DNA of 64,000 bases from Faecalibacterium sp. UBA1819 (GCA_002315015.1 DCEX01000012.1:73236-137235); one strand, 5' to 3'. Shown: positions 40,711-49,351, counted from the first letter of the stretch. Notes: generated by a model not told the origin, from the sequence alone. Made by a program: numbers and translations.

Positions 40711-41289
40711 AGATACAGCGCTGGTTCCTTTTTCCAAAAGGTAAGTGGATTCTAAATCGGCTAAATGCAGCTTGACGGCCAACGGATATTCGTCATAGGC
40801 TTCGCTGATGGCATAGCAGCCACCGCGGACAGCATCGTCAAAGCCGCCCATATGCCAGCGAATGGCAATGGCTTCGGCGGGGCGCAAACGCATAAAACGC
40901 TCGATTAAAAACACGCTCTTTTCCCCGTGACCATAGGGGAAGGCGTCTTCCACCCGAAATGTCGGAACACGCTCCCACTGGCCGGTCTCCTCATTCTTTT
41001 GGTTGCGGAAACCGGGTTTATAATAGTTGGCCTTGCACAAATCATGCAAAAGAGAAACGATGGCAAAACTCTCGCGGGAGTCCTCCGCTTCGTTCCACCA
41101 ACGCGACATCATGCACTGGTACACGTTCAAGCTGTGCATCACTAAGCCGCATTCACAAGCGCCATGAAAGCGCGTAGAAGCGGGCGCGGTGAAAAAATCA
41201 GTGGTTTGCAGCCAGTCAAGCAGCTTTTCAGCGCCGGGACGCTGAATTTCTCTTTGGAAAACGGTGAGAAACTCGGAACGGTAATCCAT
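40702..41289 (-). CDS. HD-domain hydrolase
   Basis: 195 residues. Metal ligands typical of HD hydrolases are visible: His in FHGACECGLVMHS (42 and 52), the HD pair H82-D83 in LLHDLCKA, His residues in YGHGEKS and IRWHMGG, and a late Asp in HLADLES. Similar proteins are annotated only as HD-family phosphohydrolases; nucleotide substrates are likely for the fold but unproven here. It lies 2 bases after the PC4-like gene, so the two form an operon. Confidence 0.82.
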   Translation of the reverse strand: MDYRSEFLTVFQREIQRPGAEKLLDWLQTTDFFTAPASTRFHGACECGLVMHSLNVYQCMMSRWWNEAEDSRESFAIVSLLHDLCKANYYKPGFRNQKNEETGQWERVPTFRVEDAFPYGHGEKSVFLIERFMRLRPAEAIAIRWHMGGFDDAVRGGCYAISEAYDEYPLAVKLHLADLESTYLLEKGTSAVSKK

Positions 41290-41291
41290 CG

Positions 41292-41513
41292 TCAGATATC
41301 CATATCGGCAAGAATGCCCTTCAAAATGGCAAGCTCGTCATGCGTCAAGCTGATGCCTTTGCCCATTTTGGTGTTGTCGGGCGCCCAGTCGCGAATATCA
41401 TACTTCGGCTCGCGGCCATTCCAGCTTACCATGTTCAGCTGACGCTCCCAGCCGTTCGGGCTTTGCGAAAGCACCGCAATGCGCTCGGTAATTTCATAAG
41501 TAAATTCTGCCAT
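41292..41513 (-). CDS. YdbC-like PC4-family ssDNA-binding protein
   Basis: 73 residues. It matches the bacterial PC4/YdbC family: FTYEITERIAVLS, LNMVSWNGREPKYDIRDW, KMGKGISLTHDELAILK. PC4-fold proteins bind single-stranded DNA through a curved beta sheet as a dimer. In bacteria the process is not defined, with transcription or repair suggested. The operon partner is an HD hydrolase. Ribosome site AAGGAAGGTGC lies before the ATG, and a promoter with correct spacing is 41 bases upstream. Confidence 0.9.
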   Translation of the reverse strand: MAEFTYEITERIAVLSQSPNGWERQLNMVSWNGREPKYDIRDWAPDNTKMGKGISLTHDELAILKGILADMDI

Positions 41514-41553
41514 AAAATTGCACCTTCCTTGTCTTGTTCAGCTACTAAGCGTA

Positions 41554-41582
41554 ATTGTAATAGAAATTTTCAGGAAATGCAA
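41554..41582 (-). promoter_or_regulatory. Promoter of the PC4-like/HD operon
   Basis: On the minus strand TTGCAT (41582-41577) and TACAAT (41559-41554) with a 17-base spacer. Confidence 0.7.
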
Positions 41583-41780
41583 GTGGGGGCTTTCTGAAAA
41601 GTAAAAATTTTCCGCTTTTTCTATGAGAAGCGGTGCCTGCTGCGTGGAAAATGTTCGGAATCCATAAAGGATTCCAGCGCTCTTTGTTTTCGGCCCCAGA
41701 CACCTTATGAAAAATCTCTGCATTCCTTTGTTTTCAGAAACGCCCTTTTAACATAGCTGCGTTTTCATCCAATAAAAGCA
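41583..41780. other. Divergent intergenic region with two small inverted repeats
   Basis: The gap between the PC4-like gene and the next plus-strand gene is 381 bases. Apart from one promoter at each end it holds CCGCTT-N10-AAGCGG near 41612 and a perfect GGAATCC-N5-GGATTCC at 41657-41675. Neither has a T-run. I see no RNA gene or ORF with support. Confidence 0.4.
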
Positions 41781-41809
41781 TTGCAGGTTATGGAAAATCC
41801 TGTTATAAT
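41781..41809 (+). promoter_or_regulatory. Promoter of the three-gene unknown membrane cluster
   Basis: TTGCAG (41781-41786) and a perfect TATAAT (41804-41809) with a 17-base spacer, 85 bases before the first likely start. Confidence 0.78.
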
Positions 41810-41894
41810 ACCTTTGTATCATTTTTGAGCAAGGCGTTGTGAAGTCATGCAAAAGGCCAAAGCGGAAATCATCCTTACAGGGGGTCGGGTCGAT

Positions 41895-42497
41895 ATGAAA
41901 AAACGCAGTCATATTTTGAGCGCAAGTGCTCTGCTGATTCTCCTTTGCATTGGAGGATATTTTTTGCTAACAGGGAATGAAAAAGCAGAAATTACAATCA
42001 AAGGGACTACTTACGAAATGTGTGCTGTCTCAGTGAGAGAGTTCATGGGCGAAAACTACCTCTTTTCGACGATGTCTACGGACGGGAATTCTATTTATAC
42101 CTACGATTATACCGATGCACAGCTGGAAGCCAAGACGTATTACAATATCGCTGTTCCGTTCCGTCCAAAAGACGGCTCTGGCGCTCCGATTGCCTGCTGG
42201 CTTTATAATCCTACTGCGAAGCCGGTAGAGATACGCGAGGCAATGATTAGTTCGATTTCCTGCGAAATTCCGACGCTTCGTGAGTACAATGCTTCTGTGT
42301 CGATTGCCGGTCTGGAGTTAAACGGTCAGACGAAAGAAGAAATATCGGCTTATATGGGTGATGCTTTGAAAGAGTATCGGTACAGTGAGAATGAAGATGC
42401 CAATGCAATATCTTATATCAAAGGCAAGGTGTCCTACACGTTTACTTTTGATGAATCCGATGTTCTCCAAAACGCTATGGCTCGAATTGTAATGTAG
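41895..42497 (+). CDS. Unrecognised membrane-anchored extracellular protein
   Basis: 200 residues. I do not recognise a family. The N-terminus is MKKRSHILSASALLILLCIGGYFLL, a basic cap and one hydrophobic segment acting as signal anchor; the Cys is not in a proper lipobox. The remaining 170 residues are polar, with several Tyr, and would be outside the cell. The last part (VSYTFTFDESDVLQ) suggests beta structure. The ATG at 41895 is preferred over 41847 because the hydrophobic segment then starts at residue 9. The gene is 6 bases from the next one and shares its promoter. Confidence 0.7.
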   Translation: MKKRSHILSASALLILLCIGGYFLLTGNEKAEITIKGTTYEMCAVSVREFMGENYLFSTMSTDGNSIYTYDYTDAQLEAKTYYNIAVPFRPKDGSGAPIACWLYNPTAKPVEIREAMISSISCEIPTLREYNASVSIAGLELNGQTKEEISAYMGDALKEYRYSENEDANAISYIKGKVSYTFTFDESDVLQNAMARIVM

Positions 42498-42503
42498 TAT
42501 GCT

Positions 42504-43316
42504 ATGAATCAGAATGAATTTTTACAGCCCCTCTCAGAATTCATAACCCAAGGCCGCCGCGAAGATGCGTATGTTTGGTTTCGGGAACATCAAGGCCATT
42601 TTTCCGGTCGGGAAAAACGGCTGATCCGTGCTGCTTTAGCGGGGCAGTTATGGCGGGGTCCGGTGCTGCTGGCTGTGATCACGCTGGTGCTGCAAATCAC
42701 CGCCGGCAATCTGTTTGAAAACCAGCTTCAGGATATGTTTTCCTTTTTGGGAGAAGCATTCCGGCCTTATATGTACGTTGTATCGGTGGTTCCGCTCCTC
42801 GCCAATCTGATTTTAGCGGTTGTGCTTTTTATTCAGTGTTATGAACGCCTTGTATTTACATTTCGCTTGCTGGGTGTGCGTCCGCCGTGGACACGAGTTG
42901 GAACTATTTGGGCGATTGCCTTGCTCTTGGCGGGCTGGTCGGTATATTCTCTTGTCCCTTACGCACAGGACTTGCCTTTGGTTTTAGAAGGAAAATGGTC
43001 AACCGGAATTGTGACAAGGGAGCAGGAAGAGGCGACGGCCAAGAATAATGTGCTGGTGCAAATGGGGCGGGAACCGGAAGGGGAGTTTGACCCCATTCCT
43101 TGGAATTCAAGCCCCCGCTGGCCTGATTGGCTGATGCCTGTCATGCCGGGGCTTTATAATCGTTGGGTATGTGACATTCATGTGGATGATGTAACCTGTC
43201 GCATGGGACGGCTTCAGTTTGATCTGACGGGTTATCAAGCAAATGTTTACCCGGTTCGAGTCGATTATTTGCCCCACAGCAAGCTGGTGCTTTGGATTTC
43301 TTGCGGGGAGGGTTAA
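42504..43316 (+). CDS. Unrecognised three-helix membrane protein
   Basis: 270 residues with no family I recognise. Residues 1-50 are charged and cytoplasmic (a helical stretch with FITQGRREDAYVWFREHQ). Hydrophobic segments are at about 52-70, 88-115 and 130-155. The C-terminal 115 residues are soluble and Trp-rich, with paired aromatic and Pro residues (WNSSPRWPDWLMP). It is followed after 5 bases by another membrane protein of similar plan, suggesting one functional unit. Confidence 0.7.
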   Translation: MNQNEFLQPLSEFITQGRREDAYVWFREHQGHFSGREKRLIRAALAGQLWRGPVLLAVITLVLQITAGNLFENQLQDMFSFLGEAFRPYMYVVSVVPLLANLILAVVLFIQCYERLVFTFRLLGVRPPWTRVGTIWAIALLLAGWSVYSLVPYAQDLPLVLEGKWSTGIVTREQEEATAKNNVLVQMGREPEGEFDPIPWNSSPRWPDWLMPVMPGLYNRWVCDIHVDDVTCRMGRLQFDLTGYQANVYPVRVDYLPHSKLVLWISCGEG

Positions 43317-43321
43317 CGGGA

Positions 43322-44377
43322 ATGAAGAAAAAGAGAATATGGCCAATCCTTGCTTTGCTGCTGACCGTTCTATTACTTTTCAGTGCGTTTGGTATGCCTA
43401 CTGTCATGGTGGAGCTGTTCTGGGCAATCGGAAGCGATCCCGCAGTCGCCGCTCTGCAAGGAGAGTATTTGGGCGCAGTGATTTGTGCAGTACTATTGAC
43501 GGCGGCCCCATTTATTCCCGTTATTTGCTTTATTCTGGAACAAATTGGAATTCGCCGGGCGAGGTGGAAGCTGGAGCAAGAGCAGCCGCCGGAGTTTGCA
43601 ACGCAGGAAGAGCGAAAGGAATTTTATCTAAATGCATTAAAACAAGAGCAGCAGATATCGAACGGTGCGCCCTGGATTGTTTATGCCGCTTTGTGTGGAG
43701 TGGCAGTTCTGGTATTTGGAGGGGCGGTACTCCGGTCAGGGCTGCTGAAACAAATCGCAGAAATGGGGAGTGATCTGGAGGCATATCGCAATGGTAAGCC
43801 GGCGATTTACGAGGGTCCGCTGCTGCTGACAGACCGTCAACTCCGCGACGGAGTAAGGCAGCTGCCCGACGAGCGTTTTGTTTACTATGACGCATCGGAT
43901 GACTCTTTTCGGTGTGCGGCGTCACTGCTTTCTCAGACCAATTTGATGCAGCCGTCCTACACGGTAACGTATCTTCCGCAAACAGGTACCATTCTTACCA
44001 TTACGGATGCTGAGGGAAACCTGCGCACTGCGGGAGCCGATGTTCCGCTTGACACACCACAGGGGTGCTGGATGTACGGCGATTTGGCGGTGCCGATTTG
44101 TTCTAATGTAGAAGGATATGATAATCTCACATCGGAGCAGAAGGCGTTGTTTGATTTAATGTATTCCGAGGTACTCAGCAAGGGCGTTGCGGCCGGAGAA
44201 ATTCCAACGAGGCGTTTCGATTTGCCCTATCCGCTGAAAAAAGAAGAGTTCAAAGCAGTTTTGGAGTTATACGAAGCGTCTGTGGATTCTGAACAACGCC
44301 CTACCCACGGGTACCGCACCGATGATGGGCGGATAGTTCGTCAGGCATATTGCTATGGGATTATTTATACAGACTAA
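43322..44377 (+). CDS. Unrecognised membrane protein with extracellular C-terminal domain
   Basis: 351 residues. The ATG at 43322 (MKKKRIW) follows GGGGAGGG. Hydrophobic segments at about 5-28, 45-68 and 115-140 flank a charged loop (RRARWKLEQEQPPEFATQEE). The C-terminal 210 residues are soluble with no Cys-rich or catalytic motif I can identify. Its general plan, membrane segments followed by a soluble tail, resembles the preceding protein. The gene ends in a shared terminator region. Transport, signalling and stress roles are all possible and none is supported. Confidence 0.7.
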   Translation: MKKKRIWPILALLLTVLLLFSAFGMPTVMVELFWAIGSDPAVAALQGEYLGAVICAVLLTAAPFIPVICFILEQIGIRRARWKLEQEQPPEFATQEERKEFYLNALKQEQQISNGAPWIVYAALCGVAVLVFGGAVLRSGLLKQIAEMGSDLEAYRNGKPAIYEGPLLLTDRQLRDGVRQLPDERFVYYDASDDSFRCAASLLSQTNLMQPSYTVTYLPQTGTILTITDAEGNLRTAGADVPLDTPQGCWMYGDLAVPICSNVEGYDNLTSEQKALFDLMYSEVLSKGVAAGEIPTRRFDLPYPLKKEEFKAVLELYEASVDSEQRPTHGYRTDDGRIVRQAYCYGIIYTD

Positions 44378-44437
44378 AAATGTGCGGTTTTGAGATTTAA
44401 ACGGCACAGTATACTGAAATTGGATGGAAGATACTTT

Positions 44438-44478
44438 AAAAGGCACAGCCGATCCGCTGAGGATTGGTTGTGCCTTTT
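44438..44478. terminator. Bidirectional terminator
   Basis: AAAAGGCACAGCC (44438-44450, with one A-rich end) pairs with GGTTGTGCCTTTT (44466-44478) with one G-U pair. It separates the unknown membrane cluster from the convergent DUF421/DUF4363 genes. Confidence 0.85.
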
Positions 44479-44508
44479 CGGTTATTACATATCTTTTTGA
44501 AAGGAATT

Positions 44509-44877
44509 TTAAAATACCGAGAAAAAGAAGTGGCGAAGGGTTTCCGTTTCCTGTTTGGCGCGTGTCAGCTCAAAAATAAAATCGGGAGCGCTGGGTGCTT
44601 GCGCATAAACAGAAAGCCCTTTTAAGTTGAGCAGCAGGGAAGCAACCGTTTCCCGCTTAATCAAAAATTCTAAAATATGCCGGTTTTCCTCCATGATTTC
44701 AGACGCTTGCAGTGCAAAAGAGCGCGCCGTATCCCACTGCTCTAACACAGCGCAAGCATGTGCCTGCTCTAAGGCAATGATAATTTCGTGTGTGACCCGA
44801 TTTACCCGAATTTGTGCAGCCACAGCAAGTAACCCAAGTAGGACGAAAATGGCCAAGGCACATCGAATACGTTTCAT
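44509..44877 (-). CDS. DUF4363 family protein
   Basis: 122 residues: one N-terminal membrane helix (IRCALAIFVLLGLLAVAAQI) and an extracytoplasmic helical domain. The helical pattern with IIIALEQAHACAVLEQWDTARSFALQASE and a conserved Trp fits DUF4363, found beside DUF421 genes in spore-forming Clostridia. Its start overlaps the DUF421 stop by 4 bases (ATGA), so the pair is translationally coupled. The function is unknown. Confidence 0.78.
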   Translation of the reverse strand: MKRIRCALAIFVLLGLLAVAAQIRVNRVTHEIIIALEQAHACAVLEQWDTARSFALQASEIMEENRHILEFLIKRETVASLLLNLKGLSVYAQAPSAPDFIFELTRAKQETETLRHFFFSVF

Positions 44878-45554
44878 TTCGGATTCTCCTTTGGAATGAG
44901 TAGGGTTTCATGCGCGTCATTGCAAAGCAAAAGAAGGGTTTGCTTCACGGTGCAGCCCTTCTCTGCACAAATACCGCGTGCCCAATCTTCCGTGACACCA
45001 AACGCCTTGAGATTGACGGATACATATGAGCCATCGGTAATAATCGGCAAGGACGGCTGACGTGCCTGAGGCCGCTGAAACCCAAAGGCATCGTTAGTGG
45101 GGGTGCTGGCCTCAAATTTCCGGCACACGCTGATGGTGCCGTTCGTTTCCACCATGGCAAAGGCGACTTCTGAAAGCTCGAAAACATCTTTGCTGCGCAG
45201 CGCTTCCATTAAATCATCCACGGAAAAGCGAAGATCCCGAAGCGTCTGCTGGTCAATCCTCCCATCGCGTATGATGACGCGGGGATGGCCGGAAATCCAG
45301 CCTGCTGCACGCGGGCTTTGAAAGCTGAGGGCGGAAATAAGAATTTCCAAAGCGGCAATGGCCAGAACCGGTACAATGGAACCAGTGATGGGAAGTTCCG
45401 GCGACTCAATAGAAATAGAAGCTAAGTTGGAAATTAAAATGGTGGAAACGAGTTCTGAGGGTTGAAGCTGTCCCAGCTGCTTTTTGCCCATCAGCCGCAT
45501 GGTAAACATAATGATGCCGTAGGTAATCACGGTGCGCAAAAGAAGAATCCACAT
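44874..45554 (-). CDS. DUF421 (YetF-like) membrane protein
   Basis: 226 residues, three N-terminal membrane helices (WILLLRTVITYGIIMFTMRLMGKK, then two more up to residue 80) and two small cytoplasmic domains. MGKKQLGQLQPSELVSTILISNLAS and VIIRDGRIDQQTLRDLRFSVDDLMEALR are the DUF421 signatures. In Bacillus, YetF/YdfS proteins of this family reside in the spore inner membrane and affect permeability and heat resistance. The position next to gerA genes agrees with a spore role. The ATG at 45554 follows GGGAGGTGT. Confidence 0.87.
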   Translation of the reverse strand: MWILLLRTVITYGIIMFTMRLMGKKQLGQLQPSELVSTILISNLASISIESPELPITGSIVPVLAIAALEILISALSFQSPRAAGWISGHPRVIIRDGRIDQQTLRDLRFSVDDLMEALRSKDVFELSEVAFAMVETNGTISVCRKFEASTPTNDAFGFQRPQARQPSLPIITDGSYVSVNLKAFGVTEDWARGICAEKGCTVKQTLLLLCNDAHETLLIPKENPK

Positions 45555-45585
45555 AAACACACCTCCCAAAAAGAAAAGACGCTTT

Positions 45586-45616
45586 CATTATGGCTGAAAC
45601 GGTTTAGTTTCATACA
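45586..45616 (-). promoter_or_regulatory. Possible sigma-G type promoter for DUF421/DUF4363
   Basis: On the minus strand TGTATG (45616-45611) and CATAATG (45592-45586) with 18 bases between. They match 4 of 6 and 6 of 7 positions of the forespore sigma-G consensus. Tentative: the -35 is weak. Confidence 0.35.
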
Positions 45617-45651
45617 AAGCGGGTCAAAATGAGAGCAGGGAGGTGTCGTGT

Positions 45652-47115
45652 ATGCCGCAGCGTTTTGAAAAAAGTTTGACGCAAAACAAGCTTTTGCTGA
45701 AAGATTTGTTTGGAGATGCAACCGATTTTTACACGAAGGATATTCAAATAGGCGGGGTAGCGTGCTGCATTTGTATGTTTGAGGGTTTGTCCAGCATTGA
45801 ACGATTATGGGTCATGATGTTGGATACGCTTTCCCGTCCCGGCCAAAACATTCCGCAAAATGACCCACAGGCGCTGTATGAATATTTAATGAAACAAAGT
45901 GCCATTCCGCTCGAGCATAAAAATGTACTCACGCTGGAAGATGCAAGAGCGCAGCTGACTGCGGGAACTACGGTAATTTTAGTGGATGGGCTGGATCGTG
46001 GGCTGGTGCTTTCGACACAAATGATGCAGTTTCGCTCGGTATCCGAGCCGAGCGGAGAAAATAATGTGCGCGGTTCACGCGAGGGGTTCTGTGATTTGCT
46101 GCGAATTAACATCAGCCTGATCAGGCGGCTGGTGCGCACAGACGGCTTAATGGTGCAAACGATGACGTTTGGCGAACGAACTCAAACAGAGGCAGCGCTT
46201 TTATATGACTGCAATCTTGTCGACCCGGCTTTGCTGGATTTAGTCAAACGTCGTCTTTCAGAAATAGAGATTCCCTTTTTGTTTGACAGCGGCTATTTTT
46301 CCGCCTTTCTGCAAAAAAGCCGGTTTTCCTTTTTTCAGTCGGTCGGCTATACCGAACGCCCCGACACTGGCGCGGCAAAAATCTGCGAGGGAAAAATGAT
46401 TCTTTTGGTAAATGGAAGCCCCTTTGCTTTGATTGTTCCGTATTTCTTCAATGAGAACTTTCAAAGCATGGACGACTATTCCGAAAAAGCGTATTTTTCT
46501 TCTATGATTCGTGTGCTGAAGTATGCGGCGTTTTTGATTGCAGTCATGCTTCCCGGCTTGTTTGTATCTGTGGCAAATTTTACGCCGGAATTTTTGCCGT
46601 CTGCTTTACTGTATAAAACGGCGGCAGCCGAGAGCGCCACGCCGCTGCCGCTGTTTGCCGAAGCGATTTTTGTCAATTTTCTTTTGGAAATTGTACGCGA
46701 AGCGGGTCTTCGTCTGCCAAGAGCCATTGGCCATTCCGTCAGCTTGGTGGCCGCGCTCATTTTGGGTGACGCCGCTGTGTCCGCGGGGCTTTTGGGAACG
46801 CCTGTCGTGGTTGTCGCCGCCCTAACTGCCATTTGCACCTATGTGGTTCCAAACTTGTACGAGCCGGTTACAGTTTTGCGGCTGCTGTTTATTGCCGCAG
46901 GTGGAATTTTAGGGCCGATTGGAATCATTGCGCTGTTTTTATATTTGATTTTCAATTTGTGCAGCATGAACGCTTTCGGTATTCCGTTTACGGCGCCGAT
47001 GGCTCCGGCCTCTCGAGCCTTTTTGCGCGATGGCGTGATCCGAAAAAGCTGGTGGGTGCTGGCGCGTTCCGCCTTTACGATTCACGATTTACAGCAAACC
47101 GAGGTGGAGGAATGA
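45652..47115 (+). CDS. gerAA: Spore germination protein GerAA family
   Basis: 487 residues. The first 290 form the soluble N-terminal domain with the family motif RGSREGFCDLLRINISLIRR and TEAALLYDCNLVDPALLDLVKRRL. About five membrane helices follow (around 290-440), including SVANFTPEFLPSALL and RAIGHSVSLVAALILGDAA. GerAA is the large ligand-gated channel subunit of the nutrient germinant receptor in the spore inner membrane. The ATG at 45652 follows GGGAGGTG. Stop and next start overlap as ATGA. Confidence 0.92.
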   Translation: MPQRFEKSLTQNKLLLKDLFGDATDFYTKDIQIGGVACCICMFEGLSSIERLWVMMLDTLSRPGQNIPQNDPQALYEYLMKQSAIPLEHKNVLTLEDARAQLTAGTTVILVDGLDRGLVLSTQMMQFRSVSEPSGENNVRGSREGFCDLLRINISLIRRLVRTDGLMVQTMTFGERTQTEAALLYDCNLVDPALLDLVKRRLSEIEIPFLFDSGYFSAFLQKSRFSFFQSVGYTERPDTGAAKICEGKMILLVNGSPFALIVPYFFNENFQSMDDYSEKAYFSSMIRVLKYAAFLIAVMLPGLFVSVANFTPEFLPSALLYKTAAAESATPLPLFAEAIFVNFLLEIVREAGLRLPRAIGHSVSLVAALILGDAAVSAGLLGTPVVVVAALTAICTYVVPNLYEPVTVLRLLFIAAGGILGPIGIIALFLYLIFNLCSMNAFGIPFTAPMAPASRAFLRDGVIRKSWWVLARSAFTIHDLQQTEVEE

Positions 47116-48161
47116 AACAACAAATTCGCACACAGGGGCTTTGTGTTATGCTGTTTGTGCTGCTTTCAGCCGATTTGGTGATTCGCCCCTTTTCTCAACG
47201 TGCCGGGGTGCGGGCGCAGGTGTATATACCGGCTGCATTTTTGGCGGGGTTATTCGTGCTGGCGCTTACAACGCCATTAGTGAGAGCAATGGGGCAGCCA
47301 ATGGTGCGCGAACAGTTAAAAGCGCGTTGGACGAACCGCTACGCGGCACTGCCGTTTGCGGTACTGTTTGCGTTTGGCGCGGCGAGCGCTATGATGCGCG
47401 GGAGCATTTTTTTGCAGTATATCAGCGATGAGTCAACACCAAAATGGATTGCCGCGGCGCTCATGCTGGCAATTGCATGGTACGCCATGCGCTGTGGTGT
47501 AGAAACGCTTTTGCGTGTATGCGGCATTTTGTTTTGGCTGTTTTGTGTCTCCCTCCTGCTTCTGCTTATTTCCAATGCGCAGGGAATGCGTGTTTATCAT
47601 CTGTCGCTTCAGCCGTTTTCACCCAGTGAAGTATTTTGGGCGGCAGCAAAAGGAATCTCTGTTTCTGCACAAATTCCGCTGTTTTTGTGGTTTTTTGCTT
47701 CCGGTACAAGCCGCGCGGAAAAGGGCTTTGCCGGAACTGTCTTTGTGGTAATGGTCTTGGCGGCTGTTTTCAGCGCGGTGAGCGAGATGGTACTCGGCAC
47801 ACAGGCGCAAGTGCAGAATCAAACGGTGTATGCGCTATCCCGCTTGGGAAGCATCTCTGTGATGCAGCGTTTAGATGCACTTCATTGCGGCATATGGATG
47901 ATGATGGAAATAACAAAGGTTTGTGCTTTTGGGGTGGGGCTGCGTTCCGCCTTGCAGGGGTTTGTGCCTTCCCACCATGAAAAGCATGTCTGTACCGTTT
48001 CTTTACTGGTTCTGGCAGCGGTATTTCTACTTTCTTACGGCTTGCAGGACCTTCAGCGCCAATGGATAGAAACAGGTCTGTCGGCGGCGGTACTTTTGCT
48101 CGCTGCTTATCAAATTCAGTGTCAAAGGAGGAAGAACAATGAAAGCAGCAAGCGTGTTTAA
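47112..48161 (+). CDS. gerAB: Spore germination protein GerAB family (permease-like)
   Basis: 349 residues, about ten membrane helices and almost no soluble part, as in the amino acid permease-like GerB subunits that bind germinant (family about 360 residues). The ATG at 47112 overlaps the gerAA stop by 4 bases and follows GAGGTGGAGG. Sequence is more divergent than GerAA and the assignment leans on topology and position between gerAA and gerAC. Its 3' end overlaps gerAC by 23 bases. Confidence 0.82.
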   Translation: MKQQIRTQGLCVMLFVLLSADLVIRPFSQRAGVRAQVYIPAAFLAGLFVLALTTPLVRAMGQPMVREQLKARWTNRYAALPFAVLFAFGAASAMMRGSIFLQYISDESTPKWIAAALMLAIAWYAMRCGVETLLRVCGILFWLFCVSLLLLLISNAQGMRVYHLSLQPFSPSEVFWAAAKGISVSAQIPLFLWFFASGTSRAEKGFAGTVFVVMVLAAVFSAVSEMVLGTQAQVQNQTVYALSRLGSISVMQRLDALHCGIWMMMEITKVCAFGVGLRSALQGFVPSHHEKHVCTVSLLVLAAVFLLSYGLQDLQRQWIETGLSAAVLLLAAYQIQCQRRKNNESSKRV

Positions 48162-49218
48162 AAGCTGTGTCGGCGGGCTTTTGTCTTTGGCGCTGTGTGG
48201 CTGTGTGCAAAGCACTGGACTCGGGGAGCGCGCCATTGTAAAATCAATTTATATGGATTTTCGCGCCGGGAGCTATGAAGCCGTGCTGACGGTGATGGAT
48301 TGGAAACCGTCGGCAGACGCGGGTTCGGCAGAAAATCAGCCGCAGGTTTATTTGGGACGCGGCAGAACCGTGGGTCAGGCATTGCAAAAAGCAGAAGATC
48401 AGCAAAGCAAAAAGCCATTTTACGGTCAAAATGACCTGCTGTTTTTAGGACAAGGCATTTTGCAAACGGATATTACACCATGCCTTTCCTACTTTGCACA
48501 GGAAAATGCAGTGAGGCCGAATTTAATGGTGTTTGCTGTGCGGCAAAACGCGGCGCAGTGGATGGAGCAAAAAGAACAAATGGGAAAAATTGTGGAGCAA
48601 AGCGGCTTAATGGGTGTAAAAACACAAGGCGGGCAGGAAATTTCCACAAGTTTGTATGAGTTTTTTCGCCACGAGGGAGAAAAAGCATCCGGTTGGATGC
48701 CGATTGTAACATTGCATGATAACGGCTTGGAAACGGTGACCTCGCTGGCCGTTATTGGGCAGGGAAAACAAACAGCTGTGCTCCAAGATGAGCAAACAGC
48801 GCTGGCGCTGTGTCTTGCGGGAAAGAGTACAGAATTAACTTATAACGGTGCCGTCGACGACAATATTTTATCCTTTATCGCGCGTGGTGTGCGTGTAGTG
48901 CGTCAGGCGCAAATGGAAAACGGTACCCCTAAGCTTTGTGTGATGGTGGAAGGAGAATTTCAGGAAATCAGCATGGATGGAAAGACATTGTATGGTGATA
49001 AGGCAAAACAGGCCGCTGCACAAATCAACCGCTTCTTGGAAGAAAGTGCGAAGAAACTGAGCCAAAAGACGTTTGAACAGGGTAACGATGTTTTTGCCTT
49101 TTCGTGGTGGATGGCGCAGGAGAATGCCGCAGCCGTGCTTCGTGCAAAAGAGGAAGCGGAGCTGTACCGCGCCGATGCGGTCAATTATCAATTTTTGCTC
49201 AGCGCACCAAAGGCGTAA
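48139..49218 (+). CDS. gerAC: Spore germination lipoprotein GerAC family
   Basis: 359 residues. The signal peptide ends in the lipobox LCG-C with lipidated Cys at residue 22. The mature domain matches GerC lipoproteins: RGRTVGQALQKAE, GQNDLLFLGQGIL, the C-terminal GNDVFAFSWWMAQEN. It completes the germinant receptor as a peripheral subunit on the outer face of the spore inner membrane. Ribosome site AAAGGAGGAAGAAC lies within gerAB. Which nutrient is sensed cannot be inferred. Confidence 0.9.
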   Translation: MKAASVFKSCVGGLLSLALCGCVQSTGLGERAIVKSIYMDFRAGSYEAVLTVMDWKPSADAGSAENQPQVYLGRGRTVGQALQKAEDQQSKKPFYGQNDLLFLGQGILQTDITPCLSYFAQENAVRPNLMVFAVRQNAAQWMEQKEQMGKIVEQSGLMGVKTQGGQEISTSLYEFFRHEGEKASGWMPIVTLHDNGLETVTSLAVIGQGKQTAVLQDEQTALALCLAGKSTELTYNGAVDDNILSFIARGVRVVRQAQMENGTPKLCVMVEGEFQEISMDGKTLYGDKAKQAAAQINRFLEESAKKLSQKTFEQGNDVFAFSWWMAQENAAAVLRAKEEAELYRADAVNYQFLLSAPKA

Positions 49219-49315
49219 CTTTTGCGTTGTTGATGAAAAAATATGCATCAAAAAATCGCGTTTTCAGATGTTTTTACAAAAATTAAGCCGAAAAAAGCTT
49301 TTTCACTTTAAAGCG

Positions 49316-49344
49316 TTGACAATTGTTGGAAGCGATGCTATAAT
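49316..49344 (+). promoter_or_regulatory. Promoter of the ilv-leu superoperon
   Basis: A consensus TTGACA (49316-49321) and a perfect TATAAT (49339-49344) with a 17-base spacer. Confidence 0.9.
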
Positions 49345-49351
49345 ACCACTC

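Noticed and set aside
49219..49315. A/T-rich inverted repeat (GAAAAAAGCTTTTTC) after gerAC as a terminator
   Set aside because: The stem is A-T only and short; a real terminator cannot be claimed, though weak termination is possible.
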